64,000 nucleotides of DNA from Gnetum montanum (lineage: Eukaryota; Streptophyta; Gnetopsida; Gnetales; Gnetaceae): positions 376,731-440,730 of the forward strand of contig MNCI01023672.1 of the NCBI GenBank assembly GCA_015680685.1. Direction: 5' to 3'. Position numbers and translations under genes: made by a program. The notes below the pieces were generated by a model, which searched no databases, was not told the DNA's origin, and saw nothing but the letters and a program-made list of their open reading frames with translations. Below are positions 11,303 to 23,559 of the stretch, piece by piece. Every line of letters begins with the position of its first letter. Positions within the stretch are counted from its first letter, which is position 1.

Positions 11303-11452
11303 GAGATGTTTGCCTTGTGGTAAAACTCTTGCTTTAGAAGCTCTAAGTCATGGGTTTGATTGTAGTGGGTAATGCTATGTTATAAAGGTCTATTTGCACT
11401 ATATATCTTGGGGTGTACCTATGTTTTAATTATTTTGGGTTCTAACATCCTC
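11303..11452 (+). repeat. tRNA-type SINE, family S copy a
   Basis: It contains a Pol III A-box-like TTGCCTTGTGG (about 11310) and a B-box-like GGGTTTGATTG (about 11352) at tRNA spacing. The family tail 'atgctatgttataaagg ... atatatcttggggtgtacc ... ttaattattttgggttctaacatcc' follows. The same layout recurs at least eight times in 34.4-36.4 kb, which shows this is a dispersed family and not a single tRNA pseudogene. Confidence 0.6.
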
Positions 11453-11654
11453 TTTCTATTGATGATATTTTTTTCTCACCAAACAAAGGTATTAATGACT
11501 CTTCTATCTTGGTTTACCCCAAAACACCATCAACATGGAGGAATCACTCATTTCATTTAAGTGATTCATTGTTACAAGAAACCACAATTTGAAAGAATAC
11601 ATTTGTCAATACTTATATCTCATCCCAATCTAGTTTGGAGAAAAGACGAGATCT

Positions 11655-13605
11655 ATTTCATAAAGACTTTAAAATATTTTTCCTACTAGGTCCTATGAAC
11701 ATATTAGGGTTCATATGAAAAATATCATGCTTTCAAAAGGTTGAAAAGTTAATTCCAAAGAGAAAAATGCTAATAGGAAAATGATTCAACAAAGTAGCAT
11801 TTGTATGCACTTCTACTTTCTTTGTAGGCTTCCAAAAGAAAACATTAGAGATGTAAAATCTATCAAGTCAACACTAAATTCTATCATTTCCCTATTGATA
11901 ATTATAGCAAGTATAATATTTCTCATTTAAATGATATGGAAATGAATAGCTCACATCAAAAAAAAATATTTTTCTTTAAAATTGCACAAATCTTCTTTTT
12001 CTTCAGAAGACATATTAGGAGGAAGACCACCAAGTTTATCTAAATGGCTTTCAACGATATTAAAATCATCTTCAATAATCCAAGAAAATTTAGGTAGAGA
12101 TAGAAGATATTTTTAAATATTTAATTGATCTTTGAACTTATTAGAAGCATAAATATTACAAAGTCCAAAGTAACCTTTTTCACTATGATAAATAATTCAC
12201 ATAACTCTTCCAAGGTTGTCAAAATGAGCATTTAAGACTTCTCCAATTTAATTTTTATTAATAAGCATAGCAAAACCTTATTTAACTTCATGAGCAACTA
12301 AAAAATAATAATGTTGCTTTTTAAAATACATTTACAAATAAAACTAATATTATGAGCTGAAATCTTTATTTCTTGTGAGAAAAGGAAATCTAGAGATAAA
12401 TGTTGGTTTGAAAGATATGAGTTGATAGTCTTTGCTTGAGACCTATTAGAACGGCCTTGAACATTGCATGATAGAAATAACATTAAGATGTGAAACACGA
12501 CACCCTCATCCTTAATTTTTTAAGCTTAACATTTGTTTCAAAATTCATGTCACTAATAAGTGAAAAAGCATTGTTCAATAAAAAAACATTTAAAATAGTA
12601 GTAGAAGTAGAAAGAGAATGAGATATCTTTGGGATCTTTAAACTAAGTATTATCTATAAGCTTCTTATTTTTATGTTGCATTGAGTGAAATCCATTTGCA
12701 CCAATCTTTCCATTCCTAGTTCCTCCTAAAAATTTATTTTTTTCTAAAGAGGAATTCTCTTTAAGGATCAAAAGTTTATTGGCACATTAGAATTAAAAAG
12801 ATTAGTAAAAGATTGAGAACTTGTTGAAGTAGATTTCATTTGTGCTTCATTTGAGAATGGAACAGATTCTAATAACATGACCTTCATGATGACAATAGCT
12901 ACAATATCCTCATAAATTATAATGTGTAATTTTTAGGAAAAACATTAATCACTAGCCTTAAGTTTTAATTTTGTCTTCTTCTACCATAAATCAATATATA
13001 CAAAATAACATGTGCACTACACATCATCTAGTAATATTTTTAACTCTATCTTTAGGATTGTGCCAATGTTGTTAACAATTTTACTTTCAACACTTTGAAA
13101 AATAGGCGGATTTTTTAATTCAATCCAACAGGGAACTTTAGAGTAATTAAAAAAATAGGGATCAAAACCCACTTTCCATTCTTGAGCAATAAAAGTATTA
13201 TGTTAATCTATGAAAACTTTAAGATCCAATGATTTCTCAACAAATTTTAAATTGGCCAATTTTACAAGCAAAAAAGATTCAGAAAAATAGCAGACATGCA
13301 AAACCTTAATTGCACAATGTTCAAGGATATCTTGAATCACTAATGTAAAATCCTTATTGAGGCAAACAAATCCAAAAATATGTAGAAATATGTATTGTGA
13401 AGTAATATCTTTTAACAAAGATTCATATAAAGTATAGGTAAAAAAATCAAAAGCTTCAAAATTTTTCATAGTTTTTCCAATCTAAGAGACATTAGTATTT
13501 TCCATCTTGAGATCATTTCTTGTCAAAAAAATTTCTATTGCAAAAACTTCACAAGAAACCCTTAAGATCGAAAAATCATTGAGAGAATTCACCATGTTCA
13601 AAAGT
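11655..13605 (-). pseudogene. L1-type LINE copy 1: ORF1 and endonuclease part (3' truncated)
   Basis: On the minus strand, 13203-13469 gives an ORF1 segment starting MKNFEAFDFF. About 12870-12910 gives an intact CCHC zinc knuckle, CSYCHHEGHVIRIC, as in ORF1 of plant LINEs. 12298-12498 gives the start of the apurinic-type endonuclease (LSFLFSQEIKI-like, here LSLDFLFSQEIKI). The copy stops within endonuclease at about 11655, where it meets the SINE-bearing flank, so reverse transcriptase is missing. Several stops are present. The family is the same as copies 2-6. Confidence 0.7.
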
Positions 13606-13609
13606 TGAT

Positions 13610-13745
13610 AATGAGCTACTTGTAAAGTCAACAAGTATGCTAGATGATTTGAAAAGAAATTTGCTGATTGTAAGTATCAAGTTGAAGATGATCTTACAAA
13701 AATTGTAAATCATATGCAAATTCTTTTATACTAGAATCCCTTTGA
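13610..13745 (+). pseudogene. Plus-strand fragment of the same LINE (post-endonuclease region)
   Basis: This 135-bp piece (gctagatgatttgaaaagaa ... gcaaattcttttatactaga ... ttttgattttg) matches the plus-strand LINE copy at 39180-39285. It sits between two minus-strand copies, so a rearrangement or a nested truncated insertion must have placed it here. Confidence 0.6.
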
Positions 13746-15137
13746 TTTTGGGAGGATGTTGAATACAAAAAAAATATTAAAAATAAAAATTTAGGGTATA
13801 AAAGTAGAGAAGTAGAGGAGAAACTCCAAAACAATAAAAAGAAAAGGCCCTACAGTTTTGGGGATGCCTTTTTAGTTTTTCATCATTATAACCAATCCTA
13901 AAAAATCTCTCCTTTGGGCAATCCTTGCCCTCATTCAAGAGTGACCAAATGGGTTTTCACTTCCTACTAAAAGTTTTATGTTAATAAAAAATAAAAAAAA
14001 GGAAAACTAAAGAGAGAAATATTTAGGAATTCAACTAAAGCATGAGCTGTTAAATGATGTCATCTTGAACTAATGATAGAAGAAAATTAGTTGGAGAATT
14101 TTTGTGCAAAACCACATTACATCGAAACTCCTAGATGACATAAAGAATAAGAAAATGAAAGTAACACTAAGTATGAAGTATAAATTCTTGAAGTTGAGGA
14201 GTATTACTAAATAAAAATTCATCAAATCTTGTTTCAAAACCATGTAAATACTTGCTACATTAATTTTAAAAACTACAAGAAAAATGACAAGTAAAAAAAT
14301 AATGAATCAATGTATCTTCCATGTTGCAAATAGGACATCTTGGATCATGAACATCCAAATGAGAGCATCAAATAACAATAGACAAACCTTGATGAATCAA
14401 ATACCATAAAAAATATCTAATTTTTAAAGGAGTAGTGGCATTTCATATCTTCTAAATTCACAACTTCCATAATTACACATTGTAATTAATCTTCCAAAGA
14501 TAATTGCATTGTGGCCAAATATTAGTGTTAGAAATAATAGGAATATACATAATCTTGGATCAATATGAAAAAACATGATGGCCATTAATCCAAGAAAAAT
14601 AAAAAACCATTATGAAAATCTTGAATGGTTACACTTTTGTCTTCAGTTATCCAAAAGATCAAAAGATATAGACTTTTTAGAAACATTAATGCCAAAGAGA
14701 TTTTGACACTTAGACTAAGTAATTTAGTGATTATGTATGTGAAGATATGAAAGAGAGGAAATTTCAAGCTTACACCATGTACTACAAAGATGTGGATACT
14801 TAATAGTTGATGGTTCATTATTAATGGGAAGCCACCAAGGAGAAATCTTATTAAGCACAAAGGTAGAAATAGTAATATTATTGAAGTTCCAAAAATCATC
14901 AATAAAACTCCAAGCCTTCCAACTGTACTTAATGATAATAGAAACTAATATAATAATACCTTTTGGAAAAAGGATCTAATTAAAAAAATGAGTATCTTTT
15001 TGGTACTCACTACCTCTAATCTTATCAATTTGAATGTGCTTATGAAAAAGAAGCTTCCACAGTTCTTCATCATATAATCATTTAACCACCTATTTGAAAA
15101 TATCATAAAAAGGAGTTATATGCATGACAAAAGAAAT

Positions 15138-15452
15138 CTACAACAAGGATGAAGAGATATGAAGCAAAAATGTAATTGAGCATTGAAGCTTAAACCTATT
15201 AGTAATGCTAACATTTGTAACCACAAGTGTAATAGCATCTACAAAAAGAGCCACCATCATCTCCATAAATTTTTCTTTAAAATCATATTTATGAAGATAG
15301 GAGATAACAAAAAACCATTTAATTCTATCATATGCTTTACCATAATTAAGCTTCAAAAAACAAATGTCTTGATTAGAGTTCTTAGCCCATTGCATATCCT
15401 CCCAAGTTGTAACAACATTATCTAGAATATATCTACTTGTTGATAAAGCCAA
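15138..15452 (-). pseudogene. LINE reverse transcriptase segment (copy 2)
   Basis: This 104-codon open stretch includes RYILDNVVTTWEDMQWAKNS, then QDICFLKLNYGKAYDRIKW. That is the region just before and at reverse transcriptase motif A of plant L1-type LINEs; the second catalytic position is K/N-shifted (family usually LDFEKAYDRIEW). It ends before the YxDD-type motif C. The open length is chance survival, since flanking frames are broken. The polymerase would copy LINE RNA at a nicked target. Confidence 0.75.
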
Positions 15453-15595
15453 TTTGCACTGGACTAATTAACTAAGGAATAATTGGTTTTAGTATTTTAT
15501 TAAGAAATTTAGCTAGAATTTTATAAATAGAATTTAGAAGAGTAACTGGACACCAATTTTCAATGTAGGAAAGATCACCTTAGAAATAAATCTAA

Positions 15596-16537
15596 TGACT
15601 TGTTGTGGATATCAACTAGATCAATGTGTCATCACTCCAATGATGAGGCCTTTTCATTGAGTTTTGACATGTTAAGGATGTTTTAAGCCTATTTTAATGA
15701 TTTTAGAGGGTTTTGGGGTGAATTAGAACTTGTTTGGAGATATTTGAATGTTTCAAGCCTTAAAATAAGCATATTTATTTTGACTCTATTAGAATAGATG
15801 TCTACTCTGAGAGAAATGACATCACCTTTGGGTAGTAGATGTCTAATCTTGCTTCTAGATATCTTCTATGTCAAGACTAGCTTCAAGAAAGATTTCTTCT
15901 ACATCCAAAAGATTTCTACTCCTATTTCTAGACATATTCTATGTCAAGGCTAGTTTTAGGAAAGATGTCTTCAACACCCAAAAGATGTCTATTCTTGACA
16001 TCTTTACTCTTGGAAAAGATGTCCTCTCCTCTTCAACAATGTTTGGTACAAATTTTAATGGACTTCATATTTAATTATAATATGGAGGAAACCTGAAACA
16101 TCACCTAGAAAAGGAGAAAAAGACGTTAATGCCTAAGCTTGAGAATGGAGATTCAGAGGAAAGGTCTTCCAGGTGTGAGGTGAAGATAAAGCCTCTAAGG
16201 AATCTCTAGAGAGAGAGGGAGAGAGTGGCTTGAGAGAAAAGTGTGTGAAGCTCATCTTGAACACTTTTTTTCATGTTGTTGTGAGCCATTTTAGCCATTG
16301 TATGGATAGGATGAGAGAGAATCATTATTGTTGGCTTATGTCTTTTACGAAAGGAGTATGATTGTAAGGATCTTAAGTGTTATCTATCCTTGGGGATCAT
16401 ATATTTCTAGCTTTGTACATTAATTTTAAGCAAGAACGAAATTTTTTCTTCTTTTCTTCTTTTAAATTGTGTGCTGTAAGAATTTTGTAAGATTTGACTT
16501 CAATTTGTGGTATTGGAATTTGGTCCTCACCATGACT
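15596..16537. mobile_element. Solo LTR (15601-16532) with 5-bp target duplication TGACT
   Basis: Within LINE copy 2 the alignment to copy 6 breaks after 'ctaatgact' and resumes after 'catgact'. The inserted 932 bp begin TGTTGTGG and end CCTCACCA, an LTR-like TG...CA pair, and are flanked by identical TGACT at 15596-15600 and 16533-16537. No internal domain, primer-binding site or polypurine tract lies inside, so this is a solo LTR left by recombination between the two LTRs of a full element. The family is not identified. The size fits a copia or gypsy LTR. Confidence 0.8.
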
Positions 16538-17261
16538 ATTCAATTTAGCTCTTAACATAGAGAATGTTGTCCAATGGCTTCTACAAAAGCATAATAAAGA
16601 TCCATACCAATTACATCCCAATGATTTTTAAAAACTTCAATGGAAATTCCACAAGAACCTAGAGACTTATAATTGGCCAAGCCAAGCACTTCATCATTAA
16701 TTTTAGTAAAAGAGATATCTTATTCAAGAAGATGATTGTAATTGCTATGAATAATATTAGGTAAATGATCATCATTAGAGAGAAAATCTTCATGATTGAA
16801 ATCCTTTGAAACAAATATACATTGAAAATGTCTTTAAAAATCATTGATAATAAGAGAATTAGAACTAATTTGACCATCAACTTCCATGAAGTTAATAATA
16901 GGTAAATTCTCTTTATATTTAAGAATCTAAAAAATTCCTTCCATGGTTCTCCCTCTACTTTCAACTAGTTGAGATAACTCTTGATGAGAGTACTCTTAGC
17001 ATTATGCATATCCCATTTTTGTTTGATTGAGAAAACATAAGCAAGTCTTTGTTGAAGAATAATATTGAAGGGATCATTTTGTATTATAGTATTTATCTAT
17101 TGATTTTTATCATAGATTTTTTTGGTCTAAGTTTATCTCTTGGAATATTGCTTATCCAACTAATGGAAAAAAATTATGAAAATGATTATATAGCACATAA
17201 CAACCAATCAATCTAGCTTGATTTACCAAGGGGTCCCATTTCTACATTCCATAAAGACATC

Positions 17262-18810
17262 AAAGTACCTTTTCTAGAAGGATTAAGAAATAAAGATGCG
17301 TTTATATAGAAAAACACATAACATTGAACTAGAGAATTAATACCAAATTCTAGATTAAGAGAAATTAGAAAATGATTTGAAAGAGTTGTATCTTTGTGAA
17401 TTGTAACCTTTTCATCATAGAACCAACAAGAATAATTTGAAAAATAAAGTTGGTGAAGTCTTTGAAAAATCTAATTATTACCTTCATGGAGGTTAGACTA
17501 AGTAAACTAATCATCATGATGAATATTTTATCTAGCAGCATTAGATAAACAAATTGTTCCTTTACATCACCTTAAATAGAAAGCCCATGGCCTATAAGTT
17601 GAAAAGAAGCTCCACCAATTTTATCATAAGAATTTTCAATCATATTAAAATCACCACCAAAAAGCCAATAAATGTTAGGCAAACTTTGGAGAAGAAACTA
17701 TCATAGAGCATTTCTACTTGCAGAAGTAGTAGGAGCATAAATATTACAAATACCAGAATAACCTAAAGTACCTTGAAGAATTACCCAAACTACAAAATTA
17801 TCTCTACCATAAGAGAGAATTATTTTTTAAAAAATGATTAATAATGAAAGTTGCACCATCTTAAACATTATTTATGATTAGCAAATAATACTATAGAATC
17901 ATGAAGAATATTGTTACCAGCTATGACTCTATCTAAATTATAAATTTTTAATATCTTGATAAAAAATAAAATTAGAAAATAAATATTGTGTGCAAAGAAA
18001 AGTACCAATAAAATTTGTCCAAAGTTTATTAGTAAGATCTTTTTAAGTAGGAGAAAGAAATAAATATGCATTTATATGGAAAAGCTCATAACGTTGAACT
18101 AGATATTTAATATCAAATTCTTGATTAAGATAAACTAGAAAATGTTCTGAAAGAGTTGTGTCTTTATGAACTATAACCTTTCTATCATAGAACCATGAAG
18201 AATAATTGGAAAAATAAAATTGATCAAGTCTTTAAAAAATCCAATTATTACCTTCATAGAGGTTAGACCAAGTAAACCAATCATCATAATGAACATTTAA
18301 TCCACTAGCATCAAATAAAAAAAAATTGTTTCTTAACATCATACCAAATAGAGAGCTCATGGCCTGCAAGCTACAAAGAATCACCACCAATTTTATCATA
18401 AGTATTTTCAATGATATTAAAATCATCACAAAAAAGCCAAGGAATGTCAAGCAAACTTTAGAGAAGAAACTATACTTTGAAGAAGAAAATATCATAGAGT
18501 AATTATGTTTGTAGAAGTAGTAAGAGCATAAATATAAAAAACACCAAAAGAATATAAATCATCTTAAAGAATTAGCTAGACTACAGAATTATCTCTTCCA
18601 CGAGAGAGAATTTTTGTAGACCAAAAATGATTGATAATAAGGGTTGCACCACCTTAATGAATATTATAATTAGTAAATAATATTGTAGAATCATGAGGAA
18701 TACATTATCAGTCATGATTGTATCTAAATTGGAAATTTTAATCTCTTGAAGAAAAATAAAATAAAAAACTAAATGTCATGTATGAAAAAAAGCTCTAACA
18801 AATTTTGTCC
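17262..18810 (-). repeat. Diverged tandem duplication (~770 bp x 2) inside LINE copy 2
   Basis: Two successive blocks, about 17262-18030 and 18031-18810, align along their whole length. Shared pieces include 'gaaagagttgt' at about 17379 and 18146, 'ggttagac(t/c)aagtaaac(t/c)aatcatcat', and 'atcatga(a/g)gaata'. Both cover the endonuclease region. The units differ clearly, so the duplication is old or joins two different LINE copies. Confidence 0.7.
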
Positions 18811-20029
18811 AAAGCTTATCAATAGAATCAACATTATCAAAAGAAATCATTTTCATATATCAACCAATAGTTGCAAATGAAGTATTAGTAATTAAAATAT
18901 CCTAAACATGATGACCATTCAAAAGATGGACTTCCTCAATATTTTTGATTATGAAGAACAATTTAAAAATCATTAGAATCAATAATAGGTTTTTGTGAGA
19001 CCTTAGTATTATATATTTGTTTTTCCTTTAGTCATTAAAGAATTCTTTAAAATTTATTTTATCAAAACCTTCCTCGAAGATACCCTTTGTTGAACAATAG
19101 TAAAAGAAAAGGTTGGGTTAACTATAAAAATCTTAGTAGAAGAAATGATCATAGGATTTATAGTATTTGTAGAAAAAACCTTAGCATGATCTATAACATT
19201 TATAGAAGAAACCTTAATAGCATTTGTACTAGCTTGTTGCTAACATACTTGCATTGTCTTTTTTCAGAGCATAAAAGGACATGAATAAAATATATGGTCC
19301 TCTTAAAGACAATAGTGACATGAATTTCAAAGATTATACTAAATAACCTTTTGCACATAATTAATTCTTCTAACATGCAGAAGAATTTCTCGCTTAAGTG
19401 AATTAAGATCCACTTCAATCATATATCGAATTCTACGAAAATCATAGTTGTACAGAGGATTTTAAAATGCTTACTTGGCCTAATTCGAGAGACAATAACG
19501 CTTTGAACATTTTCAAAATTTAATGGAAGATTCAGCATTTCAACAAAATAAGGAACCTTTCAAAATTTAGAAGATACTGGGTTAAAAGAGGAAGTCCACT
19601 TTTAAGTAATTAATAAAGCATGCTGATGATTGAAATCACTAATATCAAGGACCTTTGAAACCATTGCCGAATCAACAAATTCTACTAGCATGAAAGAGTT
19701 TAATAAATCACAAGCATAGATAACATCCAAGCCTCTATCTTTCTAAACCAAATGGAAATGACTCAAAAAACTTTATGGATGAGGTAAATAACCTAGAATT
19801 TGCACAAAAACATACCTTCCAAAAATTTCTTAAGTAATAGATTTAAATAAATCATTAAGAAATTTGTAAAATGACAAAGAAGTGATGATTTTACTTGAAG
19901 GATTAATGACTAAAGCTAGTGTAATTACACATAATATCAATAGAATGACAAAAGATTTATAAAATTTCAAAAACTTAGCATAAAGAATATCATGTTTCTA
20001 AGTTCAACCTTGAATTCTCTTGATTGAGT

Positions 20030-23000
20030 TTCCCAAATCCATTTGATTTTGAAACTCAAAAAGCCTTGGCTAAAGCTTTTTATGATAAACAATGTTGGGA
20101 TACTTTTGAAGCTAAAAATTCTTTCACTAAAAGTTGCATGGGTTAGCTAAAAATTAAAGAAGAACATTATGAGGAAATTTAAAATTTTTAAAGGAAATGG
20201 TCAAGTACCAAAAATGGAATTACTTTTTATAAATGATTCCATCATTAAATATCTTAATACTATTAATATTTTTTTATCAAATAATTTTCAATCTATTTTT
20301 TCTTTTGAATATTTCAGCAAGAAATCTTTCTAGGCCTCTAGTATGCATATTCCCCATCTTATAATAGAAGTACATCAAAGTATTCTTAAAGTAAAAATTA
20401 TAGTAAAATAAATCAAAGTATTGGCCTATAGCTTAGTAGATGGTAAAGCTCCAACATTTGGTGGTTTTACTATTAAATTTCTTAAGAAGCATTGAGACAT
20501 CTCTGGACATGATCTCATTTATGTCTTTCACGAAGCCATTAAAATTTTTTTTCTTGTTAAAAATATCAGTAAAGGTATGATTTATCTTCTTTTGAAGAAT
20601 GGAGATCTTTATGATATTGGTAATTGAAGGCCTATTACTCTTCTTAATAAATTTTAGCTAAATACATAACTTTCTGAATTTTGAAGGTTATTGAAGATAT
20701 CATCAGACTTGCATAGACTAGTTTTGTTAATGGTAAATATATTTTAAATAATATTATTGCAACTTGGGAGGAAATGTAGTGGGCTTCTAATATTAACCAA
20801 GATATTTCTTCTATTAAGTTAGATTATGCCAAGGCTTATAATAAGATTGAATGGAATTTCATTATTTCTTATCTCTATAAACTAGGATATGATGATTATT
20901 TTATTAATCTTATTGGTACCGTGCTCACTAATACTAATGCTCAATTTGCTATTAATTTTAGATTAAGTTCTTTCTTTCTCTTAAATGGTTGGTTTGTCAA
21001 GGTTCTCCTCTAGCTTCCTATCTTTTTATTATTGTTGTAGCCTTTCTTTCACATAATTTACATTATGATCTACAAAGGAATTTCATTAAGGAAATTTTAA
21101 TTGATGATCAAGGTACATAATTTTTTAACATGCCTTTTATATATGATTCTTATTTTATGATCAAAAATTATCTATAACATATTAATACACTTTTTCCTAT
21201 AGTGAAGGCTTACTACATGTTATTTGGCTCTTGGATCAATTGACAAAAATTTGCAGTTTATTGTAATGTCAATATTGATGAGTGGATTACTCTCAAGCCT
21301 TAGAAAATTTTTAAAAAAATATTTTTTCTTCAAAATTTAAAAAATATCTTTTTCTTTTGAGCCAAATCTTACTATTTTGTGGAATTTTGTGATTGATAAA
21401 ATTGAAAATAAGCTTGATACATGTAAAGAAAAAAAAAGGCTTACCCCTACTAGCAAAGTTTTAGTTATTAAGCAAAAGCTTCAATCAACTCATATTTATT
21501 ACTCTAGTTATTAGACTTATTCTAAAACTTATTGTGATAAAATTGATCATATTAACCATCAGTTTCTTTGATCTACTAAGCAACATAGAAAAAGTTTTTC
21601 TATAGTTGCTTTAGATATTTGCACTGGTAGTAGTAAAGATGAAGAACTTGGCCTAATTAATTATTATAATAATGGGATTTCACTTGTAACATAATGGATT
21701 ACAAAGTGCGTTAATGAAGATGATGTTTGAATGCTCCTTTAAGAAGCAGACTTATGAAAGAAGAATCTAAAAATGACAAAACTTGATCTTCCTATAACTT
21801 TCTTCATTATCTTCTTTTTTATCAAGACATTTCTATTTCTAGTTCTCCAATTCTTAAAAAAATTTGGAAAACATGGTTCAAGCTTAGTAAATATTGAAAT
21901 TATAATCATATTATAGTTTTAGAAGATATACTTAAGTAAATTAGCCCATGGTATCTTTCTTTAATGGAGCTTGGGCTACTAATACATCTAGATTATGTAC
22001 CACTTGGAGCTAGTTTGGTATCATTGTAGTTTCTTGTCTATGTATTCATGATAGATGGATTACTTGGAATGAAGCATTTAACCTCTATGGTTTGAATAGA
22101 AAGAGGAAAAATAATTTTGAAAAATTAATTTGTAATCTTAAAAATTTATTTAAAGTTTAAAATAATTTGCATTAGGCCTTTCCAAATATTTTTTGGAAGG
22201 ATAATACATATGTTTTTCCTTATAATTTGAAAGTTTCTTACAAGATTATTACAAAGAATGATTTCATTCATAAAAAATTCAATAAGGCTTGGAAACTATA
22301 ATTATCATCACACTTTTGAATGAGGAAAATGAAAGATATATGGAGAGCTGTTACATTTCCTAAAATTCATCTTTTTAAGGTGTCTTATTCATCAAGGTCT
22401 TCCTATCAACACTAATCTTAAACATACCAAAAATGTTTCTCCTTAATGTCCTCTTTGTAAAAGTGAAGACTCATTTTCTCAAGTTTTTTTGAGTGTCTAT
22501 TTGCTCAACATGCTTGTAAATGGACATCTAAAATTTATAATCCAAATACTCTTACAATGATAGATTTTCCAAATCCAATCATAGTTTTTTGAGAACCTTC
22601 TAGTACTACCTATATTGTGATGTCATCCTCTTTTTTAAAAGTTGTACCTATTAGAATTATGCTAAAGCATACAAAGATGATTTTCAATCTTTGTTATGAG
22701 GAATCACCTTTCTTGAAATAATTTGATCTACTTCAATAATCCAAACTCATTGAACATTTGTATAGGATTAAATTGATTACTATGAAGAAAACTAAAACAC
22801 CAAAGTTGAGAAAATGAAACCAACTATTCATCACATTCTTTTTTCTTTTGGAGTTGAGCATTCAACTTTGAACCAAACATAAATGAAGTTATTCTTGCTG
22901 ATTAGCTTACTTTATCTACTTCATTTCTTTGCATTTGAAATTATCTTCGATCCCTTTTTTTCTACCCTATATGGAAGCTTTAGTGTGTAGTTATTTTCTA

Positions 23001-23475
23001 GCAACAAGAGCATAACTATGATCTTTCTTTAGGTGTCAAATACTAAATGCTCCAAGATGTCATTTTTAGCTATAATTTCAGTAAAGAAAGCTTCAAGTGA
23101 AAGCTAAATAGCTAATTTTTTCTACAGTATTAAGTTTTTTGTTTTGGATGCTTAAGGATAGAAAGATTTTAACTTTTATTGATATTTTTTCTTTATTTTT
23201 AATTAATGTATTCTTTTATCTTTGGAAAAAATTTTCCACCTCTCTTTATAAGAAGTCTTTTAGTAAGAGGTGAAAACTTGTAAGGATGCTTCTAAATAAG
23301 GGCAAAGCCTAATTCGTTTCTTACCTAAGGAGGAAGGTTTTTAAGGATTTGTTGTAACAATGAAAACTTAAAAAGGCACCCCAAAATCATTAGACTTTTT
23401 CTTTAGACTCTCTCTTCAATGATCTGATGTACATTTTATTTTTTTTAGTATTATTATTCATTTTTAAGGTATTTA
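20030..23475 (+). pseudogene. L1-type LINE copy 3 (5' truncated, plus strand)
   Basis: It begins in the linker after endonuclease (matches 39290). It then gives reverse transcriptase with YILNNIIATWEEM and SIKLDYAKAYNKIEWNF at about 20730-20860, a region with CPLCKSEDSFSQVF (about 22446, the zinc-binding zf-RVT domain found after reverse transcriptase in plant LINEs), and the 3' tail ending about 23470. It lies head-to-head with copy 2. Many TAG/TAA stops interrupt it. Compared with copy 5 it has about 300 extra bases at 22560-22860 of unclear origin. Confidence 0.75.
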
Positions 23476-23559
23476 TGAAATTTTGAAAACATAATATTTT
23501 TTAAGATTTTCCAAGGATTAAGAGTAATCTATTATTTATTATTACCATTACAATAAACA

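Larger units (their letters stand above)
13760..19990 (-). pseudogene. L1-type LINE copy 2, nearly full length, interrupted by a solo LTR
   Basis: The 3' untranslated tail (13760-14020, on plus 'aagtagaggagaaactccaaaa ... aaaaggccctac') matches the 3' ends of copies 3, 5 and 6. Moving right come the reverse transcriptase C-terminal region, reverse transcriptase with YILDNVVTTWEDMQWA and KLNYGKAYDRIKW (15138-15452), a pre-reverse-transcriptase linker (16600-16970) and the endonuclease region. ORF1 has a knuckle CHYCL-EDHIFYSC near 19290-19330. A 932-bp LTR splits it at 15601-16532, and 17262-18810 is a tandem duplication. All frames carry stops. Confidence 0.75.
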
